Positions 52,947 through 60,807 of a stretch of 64,000 bases of DNA are shown here, piece by piece. The stretch is from Bradyrhizobium sacchari. GTDB taxonomy: Bacteria > Pseudomonadota > Alphaproteobacteria > Rhizobiales > Xanthobacteraceae. Both the position numbers and the translations under genes were made by a program. The DNA lies in NCBI RefSeq assembly GCF_002068095.1, contig NZ_LWIG01000002.1, positions 1 through 64,000 on the forward strand, in the 5' to 3' direction. The notes beneath the pieces were generated by a model. The model worked only from the letters and a program-made list of their open reading frames with translations. It was not told the origin of the DNA and ran no database searches. Each line of letters begins with the position of its first letter. Within the stretch, counting starts at the first letter, position 1.

Positions 52947-53738
52947 ATGAAAATGACCACGCGCCGGGACCTGCTCGCGACGGCCGCCGCCGTGACCGCG
53001 GCTTCCATCGCCGATAGCGCTCCGGTCGCCGCGCAGGCCGCACCCAAGCCGATCTTCCCGGTGCCGATGGTCGCGATCCCGATTGTCGGCGAGACCCAGG
53101 TGTTTCAAGTCCGCCGCATCTACTGCATCGGGCGCAACTACGCTGCGCACGCGATCGAGCGCGGCTCGGACCCGAACCGCGAGCCGCCGTTCTTCTTCCA
53201 GAAGCCGACGGACGCGATCCAGAATGTCGCGATCGGCGAGGTTGCCGACCATCCCTATCCCTCGCTGACCAGGAATTATCATCACGAGGTCGAGCTGGTG
53301 GCGGCCCTGAAATCCGGCGGCACCAACATCCCGGTCGATAAGGCGCTCGACCATGTCTACGGCTACGCGCTCGGCCTCGACATGACCCGGCGCGATCTTC
53401 AGAACGGCATGGCCGCGGAGAAGAAGCCGTGGGAGATCGGCAAAAGCTTCGACCACGCCGCGGTGATCGGCCCGATCCACCCCGCGAGCAAGACCGGCCA
53501 TTTCGAGAAGGGCGCCATTTCGCTCGCAATCAACGGCACGGTGAAGCAGAGCTCGGATCTCAGCAAGATGATCTGGAGCGTCGCCGAGCAGATCGCGAAG
53601 CTCTCGGAAGCGTTCGAGCTCAAGGCCGGCGACATCATCTATTCCGGCACGCCGGAAAATGTCGGCCCCGTCGTGAAAGGCGATGTGCTGTTGTGCAAGC
53701 TCGAAGGCTTGCCGGACATGTCGATCAAGATCGTGTAG
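52947..53738 (+). CDS. Fumarylacetoacetate hydrolase family protein with Tat-like signal
   Basis: FAH-superfamily hydrolase or decarboxylase. The core blocks are IYCIGRNYAAHAIERG, PFFFQKPTDAI, NYHHEVELVAAL (metal-ligand Glu pair), GYALGLDMTRRDLQ (ligand Asp) and DIIYSGTPENVGPV. The first 32 residues, with TTRRDLLATAAAVTAASIA, form a twin-arginine-like signal, which is uncommon for this usually cytoplasmic family. ATG 52947 follows AAAGGGAG; upstream residues are not conserved. 263 residues. Confidence 0.88.
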   Translation: MKMTTRRDLLATAAAVTAASIADSAPVAAQAAPKPIFPVPMVAIPIVGETQVFQVRRIYCIGRNYAAHAIERGSDPNREPPFFFQKPTDAIQNVAIGEVADHPYPSLTRNYHHEVELVAALKSGGTNIPVDKALDHVYGYALGLDMTRRDLQNGMAAEKKPWEIGKSFDHAAVIGPIHPASKTGHFEKGAISLAINGTVKQSSDLSKMIWSVAEQIAKLSEAFELKAGDIIYSGTPENVGPVVKGDVLLCKLEGLPDMSIKIV

Positions 53739-53754
53739 CGGCTGCTGCTCTTTT

Positions 53755-53810
53755 CACCTCGGATTGACCCGGCGATGCGAAGCATCGTCCGGCGCGATCC
53801 GGGTGAGGGG
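53755..53810. repeat. CACCTC...GGGTGAGGGG repeat, copy 1
   Basis: Begins CACCTC and ends GGGTGAGGGG. Inside, CGATGC-GAA-GCATCG and GACCCGG/CCGGG form a hairpin. It follows the FAH gene by 16 bases and may help termination. A second member lies at 54404-54463. Confidence 0.7.
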
Positions 53811-53967
53811 TACAGGTCTCGCGAGTGGTTGCGCCGATCGCCCCTGTTGGGGCTTTGCCCTTGAATTGCCGGAGTTCCATCGGCGATTGCCCCGTGTTGG
53901 GCAACGGACAAACGTCCTGTGGCCATATTTGGATAAGAGTGATCTCCGCTTGAGGGAGGCACTTCCG

Positions 53968-54387
53968 ATGAAGAAAGCTCTGATCACTGCCGTCGTTCTG
54001 CTGCTGGGCTTGCCTGCGGGCGCGGCCGCACAGGAACGTGCTGGCGCTGCAGCAATCGGAGCCGTGTCAGGCGCCGTGGTGCTGGGACCGATCGGTGCCG
54101 TCGCCGGCGCAGTGGTTGGTTATACCGCCGGACCTGCAATCGCCCGGTCATGGGGCGTGGGAGGCCAGCGCGCGGCACGACCCCGGCAGCCGCAGCGTCG
54201 CGAGGCTTATCGCGCAGCCGGCGCGCCGCCGCGCACGCGGCAGGCAATGGATGCCAGCGGTCAGATGAGAGCCGCCAGCAATGCGCCGGCTCAGGCCGCA
54301 CCTTCGGCGCAGCCCGTTCAGGCAGCTCCTCCGGCTCCTGCTGCGCCCGCGGAGACCACGCCGCCGCCCGCTCAGGGATTCGATTAA
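53968..54387 (+). CDS. Exported glycine-zipper protein with Pro/Ala-rich tail
   Basis: Unrecognised 139-residue protein. A signal peptide (KKALITAVVLLLGLPAGAAA) is followed by a glycine-zipper-like hydrophobic stretch (residues 30-58: GAVSGAVVLGPIGAVAGAVV then GYTAGPAIA) and a basic, Pro/Ala/Gln-rich low-complexity tail. Such proteins are usually periplasmic or outer-membrane-associated. ATG 53968 follows GAGGGAGG. The gene sits between two copies of one repeat family. Confidence 0.8.
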   Translation: MKKALITAVVLLLGLPAGAAAQERAGAAAIGAVSGAVVLGPIGAVAGAVVGYTAGPAIARSWGVGGQRAARPRQPQRREAYRAAGAPPRTRQAMDASGQMRAASNAPAQAAPSAQPVQAAPPAPAAPAETTPPPAQGFD

Positions 54388-54403
54388 GGCCAGGCCCGCC
54401 TTC

Positions 54404-54463
54404 ACCTCTCCCCGCTTGCGGGGCGAGGTCGAATTCGATCGTGGATCGAATTCGGGTGAGGGG
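54404..54463. repeat. CACCTC...GGGTGAGGGG repeat, copy 2
   Basis: Two hairpins, CCCCGC-TT-GCGGGG and CGAATTCGATC-GTG-GATCGAATTCG, lie within the same CACCTC to GGGTGAGGGG ends as copy 1. It falls between convergent genes and can serve as bidirectional terminator. Confidence 0.8.
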
Positions 54464-54487
54464 GTGCAGAGACGCTTGCGTTCCGGT

Positions 54488-55339
54488 CTAGGGCTGGCCG
54501 AGAATCTTCTTCGCGGCGCGCAGATGCGGCTTGTCGATCATCTGGCCGTCGAGCCGCAGCGTGCCGGAATTCGGATTGCTCGCGAACGCTGCGATGACCT
54601 TCTCCGCCCAGGCGCGCTCGGCCTCGGTCGGCGCGAAGGCCGCGTTGACCACATCGACATGCTTGGGATGGATCAGCGCCTTCCCCGAAAAGCCGTCGCG
54701 CCGCGCCGCGCGCGTCTCGGCTTCGAGGCCCGCGAGGTTGTCGATGTCGGTATAGACGGTGTCGATCGGCGCGACCTCGGCTGCGGCCGCGGCCATCAGG
54801 CACAGATCGCGCGCGAGGCGGTAGGGACTGTGGAACACGCCGCCCGAGGATTTCTCGGTGGCGCCGAGTGACGCCGAGAGATCCTCCGCACCCCACATCA
54901 ATCCGGCAAGGCGAGGGGAGCAGCCCTTGTAGCTGCCGAGCCCGAAGATCGAGCCGGCAGTCTCGGTCGCGACGCAGACGATGCGGGTCGAGCCGACCGC
55001 GATGCCGGACGCGGCCTCCAAAGCTTCGAGCCAGGTCGCGACCAGCCGCACGTCGTCGCCGCCCTGCGATTTCGGCAGCACGATGCCGTGGGGCCCGCCC
55101 GGCATCACCGCGGCAAGATCGGCGAGCGTCATGCCGGTGTCGAGCGCGTTGACGCGGACATAGAGCTGGTGCGGGCCGGGACGGCTCTTCAGCATCGTAA
55201 GCGTCAACCCGCGTGCCTCCGACTTCTTCTCGGTGACGACGGAGTCCTCGAGGTCGATGATCAGCGCGTCGGCCTTGCCTTCGCTGGCCTTCTCGAATTT
55301 GCGCGGGGAATCGCCCGGCACGAACAGCATCGAACGCAT
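54488..55339 (-). CDS. CoA ester lyase, HpcH/HpaI-CitE family
   Basis: Magnesium-dependent lyase of the citrate-lyase-beta-like (malyl-CoA/citramalyl-CoA) family. Blocks: RSMLFVPGDSPRKFEKA, DALIIDLEDSV (metal site), VCVATETAGSIFGLGSY (catalytic Glu) and MWGAEDLSASLGA. The ATG overlapping the maoC stop (TGATG) was chosen, giving 283 residues. Paired with the MaoC hydratase it could split a hydroxyacyl-CoA made by hydration, as in mesaconyl/methylmalyl-CoA or itaconyl-CoA breakdown; the exact substrate is inference. Confidence 0.88.
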   Translation of the reverse strand: MRSMLFVPGDSPRKFEKASEGKADALIIDLEDSVVTEKKSEARGLTLTMLKSRPGPHQLYVRVNALDTGMTLADLAAVMPGGPHGIVLPKSQGGDDVRLVATWLEALEAASGIAVGSTRIVCVATETAGSIFGLGSYKGCSPRLAGLMWGAEDLSASLGATEKSSGGVFHSPYRLARDLCLMAAAAAEVAPIDTVYTDIDNLAGLEAETRAARRDGFSGKALIHPKHVDVVNAAFAPTEAERAWAEKVIAAFASNPNSGTLRLDGQMIDKPHLRAAKKILGQP

Positions 55340-55791
55340 CACACCGGCCTCCTGTGCATCATCGCCATGCGGCGGCATTTGCCGACGATCTCGTCGTTCT
55401 GGTTCAAGGCGTGGTGCTCGAACTCGACGATGCCCGCCCTCGGGCGCGATTTGGATTCCCTCAACGAAAGCACTTTCGTCGTCGCCCGCAAGGTGTCGCC
55501 ATGGAAGACCGGTTTCGGAAAGGTCACGTCCGTCATGCCGAGATTGGCGACGGTTGTCCCCAGGGTCGTATCATAGACCGTCATGCCGATCATGATGCCG
55601 AGGGTGTAAAGGCTGTTGAAAATGCGCTGGCCGAACTCGGTCTTTTCGGCGAAATGCGCGTCGATGTGCAGCGGCTGCGGGTTGAGCGTCAGCAGGCTGA
55701 ACATGGTGTTGTCCATCTCCGTGACCGTCCGGGTCAGTGGATGCCTGAACTCCTGGCCCACGGAAAAGTCCTCGAAATAAAGCCCGGCCAT
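55339..55791 (-). CDS. MaoC-family acyl-CoA hydratase
   Basis: Hot-dog-fold hydratase of 150 residues. LTLNPQPLHIDAHFAEKTEF holds the hydratase motif (Asn-Pro, His-x-Asp), preceded by EFRHPLTRTVTEMDNTMFS. The single-domain length is that of mesaconyl-CoA or itaconyl-CoA hydratase-type proteins. Its stop overlaps the CitE-type lyase gene, so the two form a coupled pair. It diverges from the acyl-CoA dehydrogenase gene. Confidence 0.88.
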   Translation of the reverse strand: MAGLYFEDFSVGQEFRHPLTRTVTEMDNTMFSLLTLNPQPLHIDAHFAEKTEFGQRIFNSLYTLGIMIGMTVYDTTLGTTVANLGMTDVTFPKPVFHGDTLRATTKVLSLRESKSRPRAGIVEFEHHALNQNDEIVGKCRRMAMMHRRPV

Positions 55792-56023
55792 CGCGGTTTC
55801 CTCCCTGCGAAATAACGGCGCGCTCGTACGTCGCGCCGCATGACCCTATGCATGGTAGACACACTTCGCGGGCAAATTCACGTATCTGCACGTGGTTTTT
55901 CGAGCTAAAGAACGCAGGCACAGGCACGTCCGGGCGCAACAAGCGGACGCGGCCTTTGCGTGGGGAACGCGGAAAGAGAGGGGAGATGGCGCGGTCGCGG
56001 CTCCCGAGGAGGAGATCAAGGCC

Positions 56024-57190
56024 ATGGATTTCGCGCTCACCGACCAGCAGGAAGCCATCCGCGATGCCATCGCCAAGATCTGCGAAGGCTTTCCCGACGC
56101 CTATTGGCTGAAGAAGGACCACGACGGCGGCTTCCCGCATGACTTCCACAAGGCGCTCGCGGACGCCGGCTGGCTCGGCATCTGCGTGCCGGAGGAGTAT
56201 GGCGGCTCCGGGCTCGGCATCACCGAGGCCGCGATCATGATGCGCACCATCGCGGAATCCGGCGCCGGCATGTCCGGCGCCTCGGCGGTGCATATCAACG
56301 TGTTCGGGCTAAACCCTGTCGTCGTGTTCGGCACGGAAGAACAGCGCAAGCGCATGCTGCCGCCGATGGTCGAGGGCCGCGAGAAGGCGTGCTTCGCCGT
56401 CACCGAGCCCAACACCGGTCTCAACACCACCCAGCTCAAGACCCGTGCCGTCGCCAAGAACGACCGCTACATCGTCAACGGCCAGAAGGTGTGGATCTCG
56501 ACCGCACAGGTCGCGCACAAGATCCTGCTGCTGGCGCGCACCACGCCGCTGGAGGAGGTGCGCTCGCCCACCCACGGCCTCAGCCTGTTCTACACTGATT
56601 TCGACCGCAACAGGATCAAGGTCCACGAGATCGAGAAGATGGGCCGCAAGATCGTCGATTCCAACGAGCTGTTCTTCGAGGACTTTGAAATTCCGATGGA
56701 GGACCGGATCGGCGAGGAGGGCAAAGGCTTCCAGTATATCCTCGAAGGCATGAATCCGGAGCGAATTCTCATCGCCGCCGAGGCGGTCGGTTTGGGAAAA
56801 CTCGCGCTGTCGCGCGCGACCGAATACGCCAAGACGCGCGTTGTTTTCAATCGTCCGATCGGCAAGAACCAGGGGATCCAGCATCCGCTCGCGGTGAACT
56901 GGGTCGAGCTCGAGGCGGCCTGGCTGATGGTGATGCAGGCGGCCTGGCAATACGACAAGGGCTTGCCCTGCGGCGCCGGCGCGAACGCCGCGAAATATTT
57001 CGCGGGCGAAGCCGGTTACCATGCCTGCGAGCAGGCGGTGATGACCCATGGCGGCTTCGGCTATGCCAAGGAATTCCACGTCGAGCGCTATTTGCGTGAA
57101 GTGCTGATCCCGCGCATCGCCCCGGTCAGCCCGCAGCTGGCGCTCAGCTTTATCGCGGAAAAGGTGCTCGGGCTGGCGAAGTCGTACTGA
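56024..57190 (+). CDS. Acyl-CoA dehydrogenase
   Basis: FAD-dependent acyl-CoA oxidising enzyme of 388 residues. CFAVTEPNTGLNTTQLKTRA and QKVWISTAQVAHKILLLART are the flavin-contact blocks. The C-terminal glutamate of medium-chain enzymes is missing (the end of the flavin helix reads VLIPRIAPVSPQ), whereas GMNPERILIAAEAVGL has a Glu where isovaleryl-CoA-type enzymes keep their base. The true start is ATG 56024 behind GGAGGAG; the frame continues upstream without coding character. Confidence 0.92.
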   Translation: MDFALTDQQEAIRDAIAKICEGFPDAYWLKKDHDGGFPHDFHKALADAGWLGICVPEEYGGSGLGITEAAIMMRTIAESGAGMSGASAVHINVFGLNPVVVFGTEEQRKRMLPPMVEGREKACFAVTEPNTGLNTTQLKTRAVAKNDRYIVNGQKVWISTAQVAHKILLLARTTPLEEVRSPTHGLSLFYTDFDRNRIKVHEIEKMGRKIVDSNELFFEDFEIPMEDRIGEEGKGFQYILEGMNPERILIAAEAVGLGKLALSRATEYAKTRVVFNRPIGKNQGIQHPLAVNWVELEAAWLMVMQAAWQYDKGLPCGAGANAAKYFAGEAGYHACEQAVMTHGGFGYAKEFHVERYLREVLIPRIAPVSPQLALSFIAEKVLGLAKSY

Positions 57191-57224
57191 GCGAGGCTTG
57201 TGACCCACGCCAAACGGGCGCGCG

Positions 57225-58799
57225 CTATTCCGCAGCGATCCGTTCCATCGCCATGGCGCGAAGCCGGGCGCGCTGGATCTTGACGCCGTTGGCGCTGTCG
57301 GTGACGGGGAAGGCGTCGACGACATAGATCCGCGCCGGCACCTTGTAGCCTGCGAGCCGCTCGCGCAGGCGCGCGGACAAGGCCTCCTGCTGCGGCGGCT
57401 CCTTGGCTGCGATGACGAAGGCGACGCAGCGCGCCTGGCCCTTCAGATCAACCGCGACGACCTGGGCATCGGCGACCCCGGCACAGGATTTAAGCTCGTC
57501 CTCGATCTCGCCGGGCGCCACGAGAAAACCGCCGAGCCGCATCGCGTCGCCGGCGCGGGTCTCGTAGACGAAGGCGCCATCGCCGCGCAGCCGGCCGATG
57601 TCGCCGGTGCGGAAGAAGCCGTCGGCCGTGATCGCATCGCGGGTTGCATCTGGGTTGTTGAAGTAGCCGAGGAAGCGCGACGGCGCGCTGATCTCGATCT
57701 CGCCGGAGACGCCTCTGGCTGCGAGCTCGCCGGTCTCCGTGTCGCGCACACGGACCTTGGCCTCGGGTGACATCGGCCAGCCGCCACCCTCGATGCGATC
57801 GGCGAAAGCGTCACTGGTCCGGCCAATCGAGAACAGCGCCTGCACCTCGCTCGATCCGTAGAGGCCGAACAGCGGCAGGCCTCGGGCCTCGGCCTCTGCG
57901 GCGAGCTCGCGCCAGCCGGGCTGGAACGCGGCGAAGCCGCAGACTTCGAGATGCGGAAATGGCCGCGGCGCGTCGGTGAGGGCGAGGATGCGGCGGAACA
58001 TCTCGTCGGAGCCGAACGAGTGGGTGATCTTGTGCTCGCTGAGGATTTTGAGGGCCGGCGCGGCCTCGAAGGCGTCGAGGACATGGACGGTCGCGCCCGC
58101 TGCGATGAAGCCGAGCAGGCTGGTCATCCCGAAGGTGCCGCAGAACGGCAGCATCGCCAGCAGCGAATGACGTTGTGGCGAGAGCTCGAGCGCCGTGGCG
58201 ACAGAGACGGCGTGGCTCGCCAGCGTCCGCTGCGAATGCGCGACGAGCTTTGGTCCCTTGGTCGTGCCCGATGTCGTGTAGAGCAGCACCGGCAGGTCGA
58301 TATCGTCCGCGGCGCGTCGTGCTGGCGGATAGGGCTTGTCGAACGCGTCGAACCGCACACTGGGCCAGTGCGCCGGGATCGAATCCGCGCCGACGACTGC
58401 AAGCTTTTGCAGCGCCGGCACCTCGGCGCTGGCGACATCGGCGAGAATGGCGGCAAAATCGATCGAGCGGAACGCGGCCTCGACCACCATCAACCTGGCG
58501 CCGGACACTTTGAGCAGATGCGCGACCTCCGCGCTGCGGTAGCGCGTGTTGACGGCGGCGACGACGGCGCCGAGGCGGGCGGCGGCGAACAGCAGTGCGA
58601 TCCACTCGACCCGGTTGACCAGCCAGACCGCGACCACATCGCCCTTGCCGATGCCTTGGGCCGCAAGCCAAGCCGCGGTCTGCGCGATCTTCCCCTGGAA
58701 TTCCGCGCGCGAGACCGGCACGCCGTCGAGCACGAAGGCGGGATCGGCGGCTGCCTCGGCCCGGACCAGCGATTGCAGCGAAAAGTCGTCGGCGCTCAT
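57225..58799 (-). CDS. AMP-binding acyl-CoA ligase
   Basis: ANL-superfamily acid:CoA ligase of 524 residues. The P-loop motif is LLYTTSGTTKGPKLVAHSQR, followed by LFGLYGSSEVQALF (A5) and FFRTGDIGRLRGDGAFVYET (A7); the C-terminal Lys region is ANGVKIQRARLRAM. Activated acyl-CoA could feed the convergent acyl-CoA dehydrogenase. ATG 58799 was preferred to an in-frame TTG nine codons upstream; neither has a strong ribosome site. Confidence 0.9.
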   Translation of the reverse strand: MSADDFSLQSLVRAEAAADPAFVLDGVPVSRAEFQGKIAQTAAWLAAQGIGKGDVVAVWLVNRVEWIALLFAAARLGAVVAAVNTRYRSAEVAHLLKVSGARLMVVEAAFRSIDFAAILADVASAEVPALQKLAVVGADSIPAHWPSVRFDAFDKPYPPARRAADDIDLPVLLYTTSGTTKGPKLVAHSQRTLASHAVSVATALELSPQRHSLLAMLPFCGTFGMTSLLGFIAAGATVHVLDAFEAAPALKILSEHKITHSFGSDEMFRRILALTDAPRPFPHLEVCGFAAFQPGWRELAAEAEARGLPLFGLYGSSEVQALFSIGRTSDAFADRIEGGGWPMSPEAKVRVRDTETGELAARGVSGEIEISAPSRFLGYFNNPDATRDAITADGFFRTGDIGRLRGDGAFVYETRAGDAMRLGGFLVAPGEIEDELKSCAGVADAQVVAVDLKGQARCVAFVIAAKEPPQQEALSARLRERLAGYKVPARIYVVDAFPVTDSANGVKIQRARLRAMAMERIAAE

Positions 58800-58828
58800 G
58801 GCAACCGGAGTAACGCGATCGCGCAAAC

Positions 58829-58873
58829 CTGTCTACTTGATGGCTGTCTACTTCGTGGCTGTCTACTTGGTGC
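58829..58873. repeat. Three tandem 15-base units across the upp stop codon
   Basis: CTGTCTACTTGATGG, CTGTCTACTTCGTGG and CTGTCTACTTGGTGC follow each other head to tail. On the minus strand each unit has an in-frame TAG, so upp ends in three successive stop codons spaced five codons apart. The unit nearest the gene holds the functional stop. Confidence 0.8.
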
Positions 58874-59498
58874 CGAACATCCGATCGCCGGCATCACCCA
58901 GGCCCGGCACGATATAGCCGTGGTCGTTGAGACGCTCGTCGATCGCGGCGGTCCAGACCGGCACGTCGGGGTGCTCACTCTGGAACCGGGCGATGCCTTC
59001 GGGCGCAGCCAGCAGGCACACGAAGCGGATGTCACGGGCGCCGCGATCCTTGAGCAGGGACGCGCCGGCGCAGGCCGAGTTGCCGGTCGCCAGCATCGGA
59101 TCCATCAGGATCACGGTGCGGTCGGACAGGTCCTGCGGCGCCTTGAAGTAATATTCGACGGCCTGCAATGTTTCGGGATCGCGATAGAGCCCGATATGGG
59201 CGATGCGCGCCGAGGGCATCAGCGCCAGCATGCCGTCGAGGAAGCCGACGCCGGCGCGCAGGATCGGCGCCAGCGTGAGCTTCTTGCCGGCGATCTTCGG
59301 CGCCCGCATCGCCGCAATCGGCGTCTCGATCTCGACCAGCTCCAGCGGCAGGTCGCGCGTCACCTCGTAGCCGAGCAGCATCCCGATCTCGTTCAGGATC
59401 TCGCGAAAGCTCTTGGTCGAGCGGTCCTTTTCCCGCATGAGGGAAAGCTTGTGCTGGACCAGGGGGTGGGCGACGACGTTGACGCTGCTTGTGCTCAT
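58863..59498 (-). CDS. upp: Uracil phosphoribosyltransferase
   Basis: Pyrimidine salvage enzyme making UMP from uracil and PRPP. The PRPP loop is [20 protein letters not shown] (about residues 127-146); the start [20 protein letters not shown] and the end [18 protein letters not shown], with its uracil-binding part, are conserved. 211 residues, the usual size. It is on the same strand as the CoA ligase but 63 bases away and functionally unrelated. Confidence 0.97.
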   Translation of the reverse strand: MSTSSVNVVAHPLVQHKLSLMREKDRSTKSFREILNEIGMLLGYEVTRDLPLELVEIETPIAAMRAPKIAGKKLTLAPILRAGVGFLDGMLALMPSARIAHIGLYRDPETLQAVEYYFKAPQDLSDRTVILMDPMLATGNSACAGASLLKDRGARDIRFVCLLAAPEGIARFQSEHPDVPVWTAAIDERLNDHGYIVPGLGDAGDRMFGTK

Positions 59499-59581
59499 GA
59501 AACCGATCTACACGGTTCCGTGAAATTGCGCCAGATCGGCAAGTCCGTTCGTTCAAGCCTTTTTCCGCGGGATACGCGGCC

Positions 59582-59806
59582 TCAGGCCGACATCGCGACC
59601 GCGCTGCGCGGCCGGTTGCTTGCCTCATAGGCAGCCATGATCAATTCACGGCCGATCGCCGCCCGCATGGCGTCCATCGTCCCCCGGGCGCAGGCGCTTC
59701 TTGGCGGTCGCATGCGAGGGCTTGTGGATCGCGCAAGGGCAGCGGCCGGCCGATCGAGGCCACGGCGGCGGAGCTGGCGCGGCTGGTCGAGATGGAGAAA
59801 GGGTGA
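59582..59806. pseudogene. Two abutting gene remnants (deletion scar)
   Basis: On the minus strand 59582 to about 59680 encodes a C-terminal tail (MDAMRAAIGRELIMAAYEAS then NRPRSAVAMSA, stop) that resembles the end of an oxidoreductase. On the plus strand about 59714 to 59806 encodes another tail (KGSGRPIEATAAELARLVEM then EKG, stop). The N-terminal parts of both are missing where they meet. This looks like a deletion between two divergent genes. Identities are uncertain. Confidence 0.35.
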
Positions 59807-59808
59807 GG

Positions 59809-59937
59809 TCAGGCGCCGAGCCCGCGTGCGATCAGCGTGATCGCGATCGCCAGGACCGCGCCCCAGACCAGGCTCAGCGTCAAGGTCAGGATCGTCGTGG
59901 TGACCGCGTGTTCGAGATTTCCCTTGAACAGCTGCAC
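59809..59937 (-). CDS. Small single-helix membrane protein (42 residues)
   Basis: The product reads VQLFKGNLEHAVTTTILTLT followed by LSLVWGAVLAIAITLIARGL and GA: a soluble start and one transmembrane helix. The GTG lies one base after the stop of the upstream gene (TAG-C-GTG), which implies translational coupling. The size and type recall small regulatory subunits of membrane complexes. No family is recognised. Confidence 0.6.
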   Translation of the reverse strand: MQLFKGNLEHAVTTTILTLTLSLVWGAVLAIAITLIARGLGA

Positions 59938-59938
59938 G

Positions 59939-60328
59939 CTACTTGTCCGCGGCGGACGTTGCGCTGCGCGCGAAGAGCCACCTGGCTCGCTGAGCCAGCA
60001 GGATCAGCGGATTGCCGCGGTTCTCGATGTCGAGCTCGAAGGTCTCGCTGGGGAACACCAAGGCGCAGCGCGCCGGTGCGCTCTGGCGCCTGGCGAAATC
60101 CACCGCCGAGCTCTTGAACAGGAACAAGCCACCGACGCGTCCATTCGCGTCGCGCGCCACCCAGAGGCCGGCGCGATTTTGTCCAATGAAGAAGGCGGGG
60201 ATGGCGGCACTGACGACATCCGGATCGAGCGGCCTGAGTGCTGCCGCTTGCCTGGTGTCGGATTGGCGACGGGAGGCCCGAAGGGCAATTGCGGCCATGA
60301 CGGCCTCTTCACACATCTGCAAGGTCAT
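59939..60328 (-). CDS. Conserved-looking small protein sharing a domain with 61750-62004
   Basis: Unrecognised 129-residue cytoplasmic protein. Residues 45-108 (FFIGQNRAGLWVARDANGRV then GGLFLFKSSAVDFARRQ and ETFELDIENR) match the 84-residue protein at 61750-62004 in pattern F-G-NR-G-WVA-NG-GGLF-AV-AR. The N-terminal 45 residues are extra. GGGAGG precedes the ATG at 60328; an upstream ATG would add 12 residues. It is the middle gene of a three-gene minus-strand set behind one copy of the 17-base motif. Confidence 0.75.
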   Translation of the reverse strand: MTLQMCEEAVMAAIALRASRRQSDTRQAAALRPLDPDVVSAAIPAFFIGQNRAGLWVARDANGRVGGLFLFKSSAVDFARRQSAPARCALVFPSETFELDIENRGNPLILLAQRARWLFARSATSAADK

Positions 60329-60345
60329 AGGAGCCTCCCTGCGGG

Positions 60346-60528
60346 TCAGCCGTGCATGTGCCATACATAGATTGCGGTCCTCAGGGCGATCAGCGCAGTG
60401 AGCACGCTTCCCATCGAGAGCAGCGTGAGTGCGCCGAGAGCAAAATCTCTGAGCCGCACCTTGCGCGCCCCGGAGATGCGCGCCGGACGCGCGAAGGGGC
60501 GGTCAAGGCCATGGGTCAGAATCGACAT
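60346..60528 (-). CDS. Small membrane protein (60 residues)
   Basis: A basic N-terminal half (LDRPFARPARISGARKVRLR) is followed by one helix (residues 29-53, LGALTLLSMGSVLTALIALR). The frame is open upstream, but the ATG at 60528 with AGGACTGA before it makes the best start. The gene opens the set 60528-59809. No family is recognised. Confidence 0.65.
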   Translation of the reverse strand: MSILTHGLDRPFARPARISGARKVRLRDFALGALTLLSMGSVLTALIALRTAIYVWHMHG

Positions 60529-60628
60529 GTCTTCAGTCCTTATCCAGTACGGCGAGATGGCCGCTCCGATCTGTCTCGTATGATGGCCACCGCTGCGTAT
60601 GATTGCGAGGTGACCGCCGCGGCTGCCG

Positions 60629-60645
60629 TATAGGAAAGTCATAAA
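60629..60645 (-). promoter_or_regulatory. 17-base regulatory motif, copy 1
   Basis: On the gene strand TTTATGACTTTCCTATA, about 100 bases upstream of the 60528 start. TTTATGA and CCTATA are related half-sites 11 bases apart, the spacing expected for an OmpR/KdpE-type dimer. Confidence 0.65.
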
Positions 60646-60807
60646 GGCGCCGGCGGCCGCGCCGGCAGTCCTCTGAAGAGATTTGGGTCGCGTTTCAGTT
60701 GGGGCCTGAATCGTGCCGCTTCGATCGCGCGAGCCCGACGGCGTCGGCGGAGGCAAGCTGTAGCCGCGGCTCGTCGATCTGCTTGCAGAAGCGGTGTCCG
60801 CGAAGCG

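Noticed and set aside
57951..59630. 559-codon plus-strand frame across the CoA ligase and upp genes
   Set aside because: Runs antisense through two certain genes, with Arg/Asp/Gly-rich composition.
60529..60756. 76-codon extension of the 60-residue membrane protein
   Set aside because: It would include the 17-base motif and low-complexity Arg/Ser residues; the ATG at 60528 has the better ribosome site.
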